From: Pseudomonadota bacterium
GTDB taxonomy: Bacteria; Pseudomonadota; Gammaproteobacteria; Burkholderiales; Burkholderiaceae_C
Assembly (NCBI GenBank): GCA_023415035.1
Contig: JAEZLX010000177.1
Coordinates: forward strand, 1 to 15,710
Direction: 5' to 3'
Length of the DNA: 15,710 bases
Shown here: positions 1-5,944 of the stretch, piece after piece
Numbering within the stretch: the first letter of the stretch is position 1
Layout: the number at the start of each line of letters is the position of its first letter
Notes under the pieces: generated by a model
The model's input: the letters and a program-made list of their open reading frames with translations, nothing else
What the model was told of the DNA's origin: nothing
Databases searched by the model: none
Translations under genes and position numbers: made by a program

Positions 1-370
1 CGCGGCTCATGCTTTCCACGCCACCGGCCACGACCAGGTCTTCCCAGCCGCTGCGCACTTTCATCGCGGCCATGTTGACCGCCTCCAGGCCCGAGGCGCA
101 GAAGCGGTTGATCTGCACCCCCGCGCACCGCCAGTCCCAGCCGGCCTTGAGCGCGGCCACCTTGGGCAGGACCGAGCCCTGCTCACCCACGGGGGAGACC
201 ACACCGATGACCACGTCGTCCACCGCCGCGGTGTCCAGGTCGTTGCGGCGTTGCAACTCGGCCAGCAGGCCGGCGAGCAGGTTGATCGGCTTGACCTCAT
301 GCAGGCTGCCATCCTTCTTGCCCTTGCCGCGGGGCGTGCGGATGGCGTCGTACACAAACGCTTCGCTCAT
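1..370 (-). CDS. Acetyl-CoA acyltransferase (thiolase), N-terminal part, cut by left edge
   Basis: The product would carry out thiolysis of 3-ketoacyl-CoA, or the reverse condensation, in the cytoplasm. The visible 123 codons start MSEAFVYDAIRTPRGKGKKD, the usual opening of FadA/PcaF/AtoB-type thiolases. The nucleophilic cysteine is Cys91 in the motif NRFCASGLEAV, and the segment GGVESMSR follows at the edge. The C-terminal half with the second Cys and the His lies outside the window. The ATG at 368-370 has a GGAG ribosome-binding site about 8 bases upstream. The gene diverges from an acyl-CoA dehydrogenase, and the shared upstream region has two putative operators, which suggests a fatty-acid or branched-chain acyl-CoA catabolic role. 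Family assignment is firm. Chain-length specificity cannot be read from this part, so no gene symbol is given. Confidence 0.92.
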   Translation of the reverse strand, partial: MSEAFVYDAIRTPRGKGKKDGSLHEVKPINLLAGLLAELQRRNDLDTAAVDDVVIGVVSPVGEQGSVLPKVAALKAGWDWRCAGVQINRFCASGLEAVNMAAMKVRSGWEDLVVAGGVESMSR

Positions 371-406
371 GTCTTGTCTCCGGTGGTGGGTCTCGAACCG
401 CGTTCC

Positions 407-412
407 AGTATA
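407..412 (-). promoter_or_regulatory. Putative -10 element for the thiolase gene
   Basis: Read on the minus strand this is TATACT, one mismatch from TATAAT, about 37 bases upstream of the thiolase ATG. No convincing -35 hexamer lies 16-18 bases further upstream, and that space is occupied by a putative operator palindrome. This would suit a repressed or activator-assisted promoter. It was called by eye. Confidence 0.4.
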
Positions 413-415
413 GAC

Positions 416-441
416 TTTTACCAAGCAACTGCTCTGCAAAA
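416..441. promoter_or_regulatory. Putative operator 1 (26-bp imperfect palindrome, TetR-type)
   Basis: The left arm TTTTACCAAGC and right arm GCTCTGCAAAA flank the centre AACT, and 8 of 11 arm positions pair. The element sits inside a 39-bp stretch (409-447) that recurs as an imperfect direct repeat at 525-562. It directly abuts the -10-like TATACT of the thiolase gene, so binding there would block that promoter. The long symmetric form resembles operators of TetR-family regulators of acyl-CoA catabolism, but the binding protein is not in the window. Confidence 0.55.
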
Positions 442-524
442 ATATCCGGCACCGCTGTCGCCAGTTGGACAGCCGCCCGGTCGGCCGGCAGCTGGTGCTG
501 CCCGATGCCGGCAGGCCTTAGGGG

Positions 525-530
525 TATAGT
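525..530 (+). promoter_or_regulatory. Putative -10 element for the acyl-CoA dehydrogenase gene
   Basis: TATAGT, one mismatch from TATAAT, lies about 51 bases before the dehydrogenase start. No good -35 hexamer is seen at normal spacing. The GC-rich stretch upstream instead contains an inverted repeat, GCCGGCA (484-490) with TGCCGGC (506-512). The putative second operator starts 2 bases downstream and would cover the transcription start. Confidence 0.45.
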
Positions 531-531
531 T

Positions 532-557
532 TTTTGCCAAGCAACCGCTTTTCAAAA
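532..557. promoter_or_regulatory. Putative operator 2 (26-bp imperfect palindrome, TetR-type)
   Basis: The left arm TTTTGCCAAGC and right arm GCTTTTCAAAA flank the centre AACC, and 9 of 11 arm positions pair. Compared with operator 1 the core CCAAGCAAC-GCT and the outer TTTT/AAAA tracts are conserved, while the differences fall mostly between them. Its position immediately after the TATAGT box and before the ribosome-binding site at 572-576 is that of a repressor site. Two related palindromes in one divergent promoter region make chance unlikely. The identity of the regulator is inference. Confidence 0.6.
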
Positions 558-581
558 ATACCTTCACAACCGGAGACACCC

Positions 582-1748
582 ATGATCGAACGCAGCCTGT
601 TCAACGCCGACCACGAAGCTTTCCGCGACAGCTTCCGCCGTTTCATCGAAAAGGAGGTCACGCCTTTCCACGACGCCTGGGAAGAGCAGGGCTATGTGGA
701 CCGCGAGGTGTGGCGCAAGGCGGGCGAAAACGGCTTCCTGTGCATGTCCATGCCGGAGGAATACGGGGGCGCTGGGGCTGACAAACTGTATTCGGTGGCC
801 CAGATGGAGGAGATCGCGCGCGCCGGGGTCAGCGGCGTCGGCTTCGGCCTGCACAGCGAGATCGTGGCGCCCTACATCCTGCACTACGGCACGCAGGAGC
901 AAAAGCGCAAGTACCTGCCCAAGCTCGCCAGCGGCGAGATGGTGGGCGCCATCGCGATGAGCGAGCCGGCGGCCGGCAGCGACCTGCAAGGTGTCAAGAC
1001 GACCGCCGTCAAGAGTGCCGACGGATCGCACTACGTGCTCAATGGCAGCAAGACCTTCATCACCAATGGCTGGCACGCCGACCTGGTGATCGTGGTGGCC
1101 AAGACCGACCCGGCGGCGGGCGCCAAGGGCACCAGCCTGCTGCTGGTCGAGCGTGGCATGCCGGGCTTCGAGAAGGGCAAACGCCTGAAAAAGCTGGGCA
1201 TGAAGGCTCAGGACACCTCGGAGCTGTTCTTCGACAACGTGAAAGTGCCGGCCGAGAACCTGCTCGGCGGCGCCGGTTACGAAGGTCGCGGCTTCATCTG
1301 CCTGATGGAGCAGTTGCCCTGGGAGCGGCTGCAGATTGCCATCGGGGCCGTGGCCTCGGCGCAGGCGGCGATCGACTGGACCGTGCAGTATGTCAAGGAC
1401 CGCAAGGTCTTCGGCCAGCCGGTGGCCAATTACCAGAACACCCGCTACAAGCTGGCCGAGCTGCAGACCGAGGTGCAGGTGGCGCGCGTGTTCGTGGACA
1501 AGTGCTGCGAGCTCATCAACGAGGACCGGCTGGACACGGCCACCGCCAGCATGGCCAAGTACTGGTGCTCCGACCTGCAGTGCAAGGTGATGGACGAGTG
1601 CGTGCAGCTGCACGGCGGCTACGGCTACATGTGGGAATACCCCATCACCCGCGCCTATGCCGACGCGCGCGTGCAGCGCATCTACGGCGGCACCAACGAG
1701 ATCATGAAGGAGCTGATCTCGCGCTCGATGGGGCTGGGCGGTCGCTGA
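582..1748 (+). CDS. Acyl-CoA dehydrogenase, long-chain/isovaleryl catalytic type
   Basis: This 388-residue FAD enzyme would introduce the alpha,beta double bond into an acyl-CoA and pass electrons to electron-transfer flavoprotein. The N-terminal helical domain covers about residues 5-120, the beta domain with AMSEPAAGSDLQG (125-137) is central, and the C-terminal helical domain runs from about 235. The position that holds the catalytic Glu in medium-chain enzymes is Gly369 or Gly370 in IYGGTNEIMKELI. Instead Glu243 in LMEQLPWERL matches the base used by long-chain and isovaleryl-CoA dehydrogenases. HGGYGYMWEYPITRAYADAR also fits the long-chain group. The start at 582 is preferred because GGAGA lies at 572-576. 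An in-frame start at 534 lies inside the putative operator and would add 16 low-complexity residues. The substrate is not determined by sequence alone. Confidence 0.93.
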   Translation: MIERSLFNADHEAFRDSFRRFIEKEVTPFHDAWEEQGYVDREVWRKAGENGFLCMSMPEEYGGAGADKLYSVAQMEEIARAGVSGVGFGLHSEIVAPYILHYGTQEQKRKYLPKLASGEMVGAIAMSEPAAGSDLQGVKTTAVKSADGSHYVLNGSKTFITNGWHADLVIVVAKTDPAAGAKGTSLLLVERGMPGFEKGKRLKKLGMKAQDTSELFFDNVKVPAENLLGGAGYEGRGFICLMEQLPWERLQIAIGAVASAQAAIDWTVQYVKDRKVFGQPVANYQNTRYKLAELQTEVQVARVFVDKCCELINEDRLDTATASMAKYWCSDLQCKVMDECVQLHGGYGYMWEYPITRAYADARVQRIYGGTNEIMKELISRSMGLGGR

Positions 1749-1804
1749 GCCGAGTGTGGCCTTCTGCTGCACCAACTGTTGCATCCGGTCGCGTTTGATA
1801 CGCC

Positions 1805-1833
1805 TTGCGGGGCTTTTTCACCGCACCGATACA
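1805..1833 (+). promoter_or_regulatory. Weak promoter candidate for the lipoprotein gene
   Basis: TTGCGG and GATACA are separated by 17 bases, and each matches the sigma-70 consensus at only about half its positions. It lies roughly 95 bases before the lipoprotein start and is the best candidate seen between 1749 and 1927. Read-through from the upstream dehydrogenase gene is also possible, because no convincing terminator was found between them. Confidence 0.2.
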
Positions 1834-1877
1834 CGAAAGCGAGGAACGGCGCGCAGGCCGTCGTGGTCTGACAGGCA

Positions 1878-1897
1878 TGGCTTCGTGCGCGAAGCCA
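1878..1897 (+). other. Perfect 8-bp leader hairpin with a UGCG loop
   Basis: TGGCTTCG (1878-1885) and CGAAGCCA (1890-1897) pair perfectly around the loop TGCG, a member of the UNCG tetraloop class, here closed by G-C instead of the preferred C-G. The hairpin ends 18 bases before the AAGGAG ribosome-binding site (1916-1921) of the lipoprotein gene. No T-run follows, so it is not an intrinsic terminator. It could be an mRNA-stabilising leader structure, or a DNA operator since the arms are symmetrical. The structure is visible, but its function is inference. Confidence 0.45.
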
Positions 1898-1927
1898 CCC
1901 GTCACGCCACACGAAAAGGAGAACACC

Positions 1928-2395
1928 ATGCGCGTCACACACACCCGTCACATCCTGCTGTCCACGCTTCTGGTCATCGGCCTTGCCGGTTGCGGCGCCA
2001 CGGGAGGTCCCAAGGAAACCACCGGCACTGTTCTGGGCGGCGTGCTCGGCGGCGCCGTGGGATCGCAGGTCGGAGGCGGCACCGGGCGCACCGTCGCCAC
2101 GGTGGTGGGGGCGCTGATCGGCGCCAACATCGGCGCGAACCTGGGCCGCTCGATGGACGACACGGACCGCATGCGCACGGCGTATGTGCTGGAAACCGGG
2201 CGCACCGGCCAGGCCTCGGGCTGGGTCAATCCCGATACCCGCAACGAGTATGTCGTGACGCCGACCCGCACCTACGAAACCGCCGGCGCGCCGTGCCGCG
2301 AATACACCATGCGCGCGGTGGTGGGGGGCCAGCCCGATACCGTGTATGGCCGTGCATGCCGGCAGCCCGACGGTACCTGGCAGGTGGTGAATTGA
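1928..2395 (+). CDS. Glycine-zipper outer-membrane lipoprotein (17-kDa surface antigen-like)
   Basis: This is a 155-residue lipoprotein. Residues 1-21 are a type II signal peptide ending in the lipobox LAGC, with Cys22 as the lipidated residue. Residues about 33-75 form a glycine zipper (GTVLGGVLGGAVGSQVGGG, then VGALIGANIGANLG), as in the two-helix glycine-zipper family. The C-terminal part (CREYTMRAVVGGQPDTVYG, then ACRQPDGTWQVVN) resembles the conserved end of 17-kDa surface antigen proteins. Position +2 after Cys is Gly, so outer-membrane sorting is expected. The ATG has the strong site AAGGAG at 1916-1921. The stop lies 4 bases from the stop of the convergent membrane-protein gene. These proteins are linked to envelope integrity, but no precise function is known for this one. 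Confidence 0.88.
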   Translation: MRVTHTRHILLSTLLVIGLAGCGATGGPKETTGTVLGGVLGGAVGSQVGGGTGRTVATVVGALIGANIGANLGRSMDDTDRMRTAYVLETGRTGQASGWVNPDTRNEYVVTPTRTYETAGAPCREYTMRAVVGGQPDTVYGRACRQPDGTWQVVN

Positions 2396-2399
2396 GTGG

Positions 2400-3341
2400 T
2401 CAGGGCTGCGCCACGGCGGGGTCCTTGCGTTGGCTGCCCAGCCACAGCAGCGCGAGCAGGCCGACGAGCACACCGGTCCACAAGGGCAGGCCGCGGCTGA
2501 CCAGCGCCGCCGATGCCGCTTCGGCCACGGCCACACCCTGGCGCTCCAGCAGCAGCATCAGCGTGGCTTCGGTCGCGCCTAGCCCGCCCGGAATGAAGGA
2601 CAGGGCGCCCGCCAGCAGGGACAGCGCATAGGAACCGATGGTCTGCCCCACCGGCTGCGACAGGCCCGACGCCGACAGGGCCAGCCAGAGTCCCAGGCCC
2701 TGACCCGCCCAGGCCAGCAGGCCCAGGCCGAACGAGGCCCACAGCACGCGTCCGCGCAGCAGGCGGTGCAGGGCGTTGGCACCGTCGTCCGTGATGCGTG
2801 CCAGCATGCCCTGGCCCTGGCGGCTGGCCAGCAGCGGCATCAGGCGCGAGCGCAGCAGCAGCACCGTGCCCATCACACATGCCAGGGCCAGCGCAAACCA
2901 GAGCGGATCACCGAGCAGGTGTGCCATGGCCAGGCTGGCCAGCACGCCCACCACCAGCAGGTCGATCAGGCGCTCGCAGAAAAACGCTGCCAGGCTGTGG
3001 CCCACGGGCACGCCCAGCGGTGCAAGGTAGGCGCTGCGCACCGTTTCGCCAAGCTTGCCGGGTGTCATGGCCAGGCCGAAGCCGGCCAGGTAGATCACCG
3101 CCTGCCGGCGCAGCGGGACGTGGTGTCCCAGGTGCGTGAGCATCAGGTGCCAGCGCAGGAATCGCAGCAGGTAGCTCATCAGCGCCAGGGCCAGCACGCC
3201 AAGCCAGACCCGGGCGGGCAACCGGGCCAGGTGCGCGGGTATCGCCGCCAGGTCGTCCGGGTGTTTCCAGACCAGCCAGGCCAGCGCCGCGAGCAGCAGG
3301 CCAAAGGAAAGCGCGCGCAGCGCGGTGTGAATGGTGGGCAT
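2400..3341 (-). CDS. Flippase-like integral membrane protein (lysylphosphatidylglycerol synthase TM-domain family)
   Basis: This 313-residue polytopic inner-membrane protein has about eight hydrophobic segments. Family landmarks are TPGKLGE (93-99), the pair ER at 123-124 with Asp127 at the next helix, and PGGLGATEA (251-259). They identify the membrane domain found in MprF-type proteins and in stand-alone YbhN/TIGR00374-like proteins. The soluble aminoacyl-transfer domain of true lysylphosphatidylglycerol synthases is absent, so lipid lysylation is not expected. Transport or flipping of a lipid or lipid-linked substrate is the usual suggestion for the family but is unproven here. The start ATG (3339-3341) has no clear ribosome-binding site. 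The gene diverges from phhB and converges on the lipoprotein gene, and neither neighbour clarifies its substrate. Confidence 0.85.
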   Translation of the reverse strand: MPTIHTALRALSFGLLLAALAWLVWKHPDDLAAIPAHLARLPARVWLGVLALALMSYLLRFLRWHLMLTHLGHHVPLRRQAVIYLAGFGLAMTPGKLGETVRSAYLAPLGVPVGHSLAAFFCERLIDLLVVGVLASLAMAHLLGDPLWFALALACVMGTVLLLRSRLMPLLASRQGQGMLARITDDGANALHRLLRGRVLWASFGLGLLAWAGQGLGLWLALSASGLSQPVGQTIGSYALSLLAGALSFIPGGLGATEATLMLLLERQGVAVAEAASAALVSRGLPLWTGVLVGLLALLWLGSQRKDPAVAQP

Positions 3342-3509
3342 GGGGCAGGGCGCAAGGATCCGCCGTTTTCTTTGCGAATCCTGCAGGAAACGCCTGATGC
3401 TGGCGCGGTTTGCTGCGGATTATGAGTGCAAATTGCGTATTTTCTGGAGGATACTGCCCATACGGCCAGACCGGCGCCCGCCGGTCCCACACGACGACAG
3501 GAGACACCG
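3342..3509. promoter_or_regulatory. Divergent promoter region between the flippase-like gene and phhB
   Basis: The 168 bp includes an AT-richer island at about 3418-3456 in otherwise GC-rich DNA. Within it are the small inverted repeat GCAA-A-TTGC (3428-3436), a minus-strand -10 candidate CATAAT (3419-3424) and a plus-strand -10 candidate GATACT (3450-3455). Neither has a good -35 box. A perfect 10-bp palindrome, TCCTGCAGGA, lies at 3379-3388. The island is the likely control region of both genes. No known binding motif for PhhR or an Lrp-type regulator was matched with confidence. Confidence 0.35.
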
Positions 3510-3812
3510 ATGAAAGCATTGAGCGCCGATTTGGCCCGCGCAGCCTTCGCCGACCGCCCCGACTGGGTAATGGACCTGGAACGGGGCACGGCACGCCGCC
3601 TCTTCACATTCGACGATTTTGCCCAGGCCTTCGGCTTCATGGCCCAGATGGCGCTGGTGTCGGAATCCATGAACCACCACCCGGAGTGGTTCAACGTCTA
3701 CAACCGCGTGGATGTCACCCTCACCACGCACGATGCGGGAGGCCTGTCGCAGCGCGACGCGGACTGGGCCACCCGGGCCGATGCGGTGTACGCGGGCATC
3801 AAGGGGGCATGA
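3510..3812 (+). CDS. phhB: Pterin-4a-carbinolamine dehydratase
   Basis: This 100-residue cytoplasmic enzyme dehydrates 4a-hydroxytetrahydropterin, the product of the aromatic amino acid hydroxylase reaction, so that the cofactor can be reduced and reused. The family signature is present: SMNHHPEWFNVYNRVDVTLT at 53-72 gives His56, His57 and Trp60, followed by His74 in TTHDAGGLSQRDADWA. Length is normal for the family. AGGAG at 3499-3503 precedes the ATG at ordinary spacing. The stop codon overlaps the start of phhA, so the two are almost certainly one transcript and translationally coupled. Some members double as a transcription cofactor (DCoH), but nothing here indicates that role. Confidence 0.95.
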   Translation: MKALSADLARAAFADRPDWVMDLERGTARRLFTFDDFAQAFGFMAQMALVSESMNHHPEWFNVYNRVDVTLTTHDAGGLSQRDADWATRADAVYAGIKGA

Positions 3813-4705
3813 TGGACGAAGTGGCCGACAAGACGCTGCATGGCCTGGCCGCCGGCGAGGCCGGGCGGCCCGAGAACCCCGACTGGACCATCGACCAGGG
3901 CTGGGAGCGCTACACCGATGCCGACCACGCGATCTGGAAGACCCTGTTCGAGCGCCAGGTGCGGCTGTTGCCGGGGCGCGCATGCGACGAGTTCGTGCAA
4001 GGCATGAAGGACCTGCCCATCGGGGCCGACCAGATCCCCGATTTCCGGCGCCTGTCGGACGTGCTGATGAAGCGCACGGGCTGGCAGGTGGTGGCGGTGC
4101 CGGGCCTGGTGCCTGACGACGTGTTTTTCGAGCATCTGGCCAACCGGCGCTTTCCGGCCGGCAACTTCATCCGCGGCGCCAACGAGCTTGACTACCTTGA
4201 GGAACCCGACGTGTTCCACGACGTGTTCGGGCACGTCCCCATGCTGATGAATCCGGCCATCGCGGATTTCATCCAGGCCTATGGGCAGGGCGGACTGCGC
4301 GCGCAGGCGCTCGGATCGCTGTCGCAACTGGCCCGCGTCTACTGGTACACCGTCGAGTTCGGCCTGCTCAAGCAGGGCGACGGCCTGCGCCTGTACGGTG
4401 CCGGCATTGCCTCGTCGTACACCGAATCGAAGTTCTGCATCGACAGCCCGTCGCCCAACCGTCTGCGCTTCGGCCTGGAGAGGGTGATGCGCACCGAATA
4501 CCGCATCGACGACTTCCAGGAGACCTACTTCGTCATCCGCGACCTGGACGAACTGCTGGAGTTCACGCGCATCGACTTCGCGCCGCTGTACGAGCGGGCC
4601 AAGAGCGCCGCGACGCTCAAGCCCGGCGATGTGCTGTCCGAGGATGAGGTGTTCACCCGCGGCGACGGCAGCTATCACCGCCAACGCAAGGCCGAGGCCG
4701 CCTGA
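3812..4705 (+). CDS. phhA: Phenylalanine 4-hydroxylase
   Basis: This 297-residue monooxygenase needs non-heme iron and tetrahydropterin and converts phenylalanine to tyrosine in the cytoplasm. The iron ligands are His136 and His141 in VFHDVFGHVP and Glu182 in YTVEFGL, offset by two from His138, His143 and Glu184 of the Chromobacterium enzyme. SSYTESKFCIDSPSPNRL (201-218) is also typical. It is the short bacterial form without an N-terminal regulatory ACT domain. The sequence ATGATG at 3809-3814 offers two starts. The second (3812) is chosen because AAGGGGG ends at 3807, leaving only 1 base before the first ATG but 4 before the second. Start choice changes the protein by one Met. It follows phhB, its pterin-recycling partner, and converges on ftsY with a 30-base gap. 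Confidence 0.95.
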   Translation: MDEVADKTLHGLAAGEAGRPENPDWTIDQGWERYTDADHAIWKTLFERQVRLLPGRACDEFVQGMKDLPIGADQIPDFRRLSDVLMKRTGWQVVAVPGLVPDDVFFEHLANRRFPAGNFIRGANELDYLEEPDVFHDVFGHVPMLMNPAIADFIQAYGQGGLRAQALGSLSQLARVYWYTVEFGLLKQGDGLRLYGAGIASSYTESKFCIDSPSPNRLRFGLERVMRTEYRIDDFQETYFVIRDLDELLEFTRIDFAPLYERAKSAATLKPGDVLSEDEVFTRGDGSYHRQRKAEAA

Positions 4706-4735
4706 GCGGCAACCGGCCGGCAGGCCAGGCGCGGC

Positions 4736-5857
4736 TCAGGACAGCAGCGCCTGCGCGAATTCGCGGGCGTCGAAGGTTTCCAGGTCTTCGAGCTTTTCGC
4801 CCACGCCGATGAAGTAGACCGGCACCGGCCGCTCCATCGCGATCGCGCACAGCACGCCGCCCTTGGCGGTGCCGTCGAGCTTGGTGATGACCAGACCGGT
4901 GAGCTGCAGTGCCTCGTCAAATGCGCGGACCTGGGCGAGGGCGTTCTGGCCTGTGTTGCCGTCGATGACCAGCAGCACCTCGTGCGGGGCCGTCTCATCG
5001 GCCTTCTGCACCACGCGCTTGATCTTGCGCAGTTCTTCCATCAGGTGCAGCTGGGTGGGCAGGCGCCCGGCGGTGTCCACCAGCACCACGTCCTTGCCGC
5101 GGGCCTTGCTGGCCGTCACGGCATCAAAGCTGACAGCGGCCGGATCGCCGCCTTGCTGGGTGACGATTTCCACCGCCTGGCCGGCCAGCTCGGGGCTGGC
5201 CTCGGCGCGATCCGCCCACACGGCCAGTTGTTCACGCGCGGCGGCGCGGAAGGTGTCGGCGGCAGCCAGCAGCACGCTGGCGCCTTCGTTGGCCAGATGG
5301 CGCGTGAGCTTGCCGATGGAGGTGGTCTTGCCGGCACCGTTGACACCCGCGACCATGATCACGGTCGGCTGGTGCTCGCCAATGACCAGGGGCTTTTGCA
5401 GTGGCATCAGCAGTTCGGCGATGGCATCGGCCAGCAAGGCCTTCACGGCAGAGGGGTCGGCGGCCTTGGCCTGCTTGACGCGCTTTTTCAGGTCGGCCAG
5501 CAGGTGCTCGGTCGCCTTCACGCCCGTGTCGGCCATGAGCAGCGCGGTTTCCAGCTCCTCGTACAGGGCGTCGTCGATCTGGGTGCCGGTGAAGACCGTG
5601 GCAATGCTGGCACCGGTCTTGCGCAGACCGTTCTTGAGCCGGTCGAGCCAGCCCTGGCGGGCAGGGGGAGGCGCGACAGGCGCGGGCGGCTGCGGGGCCG
5701 CGACCGGCGCTGGCGCCGGTGCGGCAACGACGGCCACCGGTTCGGGGGCGGGTGCCGCGACGGGAGCGGATGGTGCCGGTTCAGGTGCGGGTGCGGGCGG
5801 GACCGGCTCGGGCGCGGGAGCCGGCGCGGCGGACTTGCGACGGAAGAAAGAGAACAT
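4736..5857 (-). CDS. ftsY: Signal recognition particle receptor FtsY
   Basis: FtsY is the SRP-family GTPase that docks ribosome-SRP complexes at the inner membrane for co-translational insertion. The protein has 373 residues. A short amphipathic or basic start (MFSFFRRK) is followed by an Ala/Pro/Val-rich linker to about residue 66, the helical N domain (about 70-155) and the G domain. G-domain motifs are GVNGAGKT (171-178), DTFRAAA (201-207), DTAGR (261-265) and TKLDGTAKGG (325-334). The linker has very few acidic residues, unlike the acidic A region of the E. coli protein. The ATG at 5855-5857 has no strong ribosome-binding site. Only 87 bases separate it from the end of the efflux channel gene upstream, so transcription may partly come from the efflux operon. 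Confidence 0.96.
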   Translation of the reverse strand: MFSFFRRKSAAPAPAPEPVPPAPAPEPAPSAPVAAPAPEPVAVVAAPAPAPVAAPQPPAPVAPPPARQGWLDRLKNGLRKTGASIATVFTGTQIDDALYEELETALLMADTGVKATEHLLADLKKRVKQAKAADPSAVKALLADAIAELLMPLQKPLVIGEHQPTVIMVAGVNGAGKTTSIGKLTRHLANEGASVLLAAADTFRAAAREQLAVWADRAEASPELAGQAVEIVTQQGGDPAAVSFDAVTASKARGKDVVLVDTAGRLPTQLHLMEELRKIKRVVQKADETAPHEVLLVIDGNTGQNALAQVRAFDEALQLTGLVITKLDGTAKGGVLCAIAMERPVPVYFIGVGEKLEDLETFDAREFAQALLS

Positions 5858-5944
5858 CTTGGATTTAAGGGGAATGCGCCGGCCTGCTGCGCCCCTAGGC
5901 GGGAGCCGGAGTCAGCGCAAGGTGGCCGGGGCGATCCTCCAAGT

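Noticed and set aside
564..1784. A 406-codon minus-strand frame opposite the acyl-CoA dehydrogenase
   Set aside because: Its composition is a mirror artefact (His, Ala, Leu, Gly runs), with no motif and no ribosome-binding site. The opposite strand encodes a full-length enzyme.
1802..1818. Possible intrinsic terminator after the acyl-CoA dehydrogenase (GCC, short loop, GGC, then TTTTT)
   Set aside because: The stem would be only 3 bp around a 6-base loop, too weak to call a terminator despite the T-run.
4706..4735. Possible bidirectional terminator between phhA and ftsY
   Set aside because: The gap is GC-rich with a 4-bp GGCC/GGCC pairing at best and no T-run on either strand.
5641..5830. 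Apparent repeat tract of GCC/GGC-type triplets
   Set aside because: This is the coding sequence for the Ala/Pro-rich linker of FtsY. The repetition is at the protein level and irregular in DNA, not a tandem repeat array.
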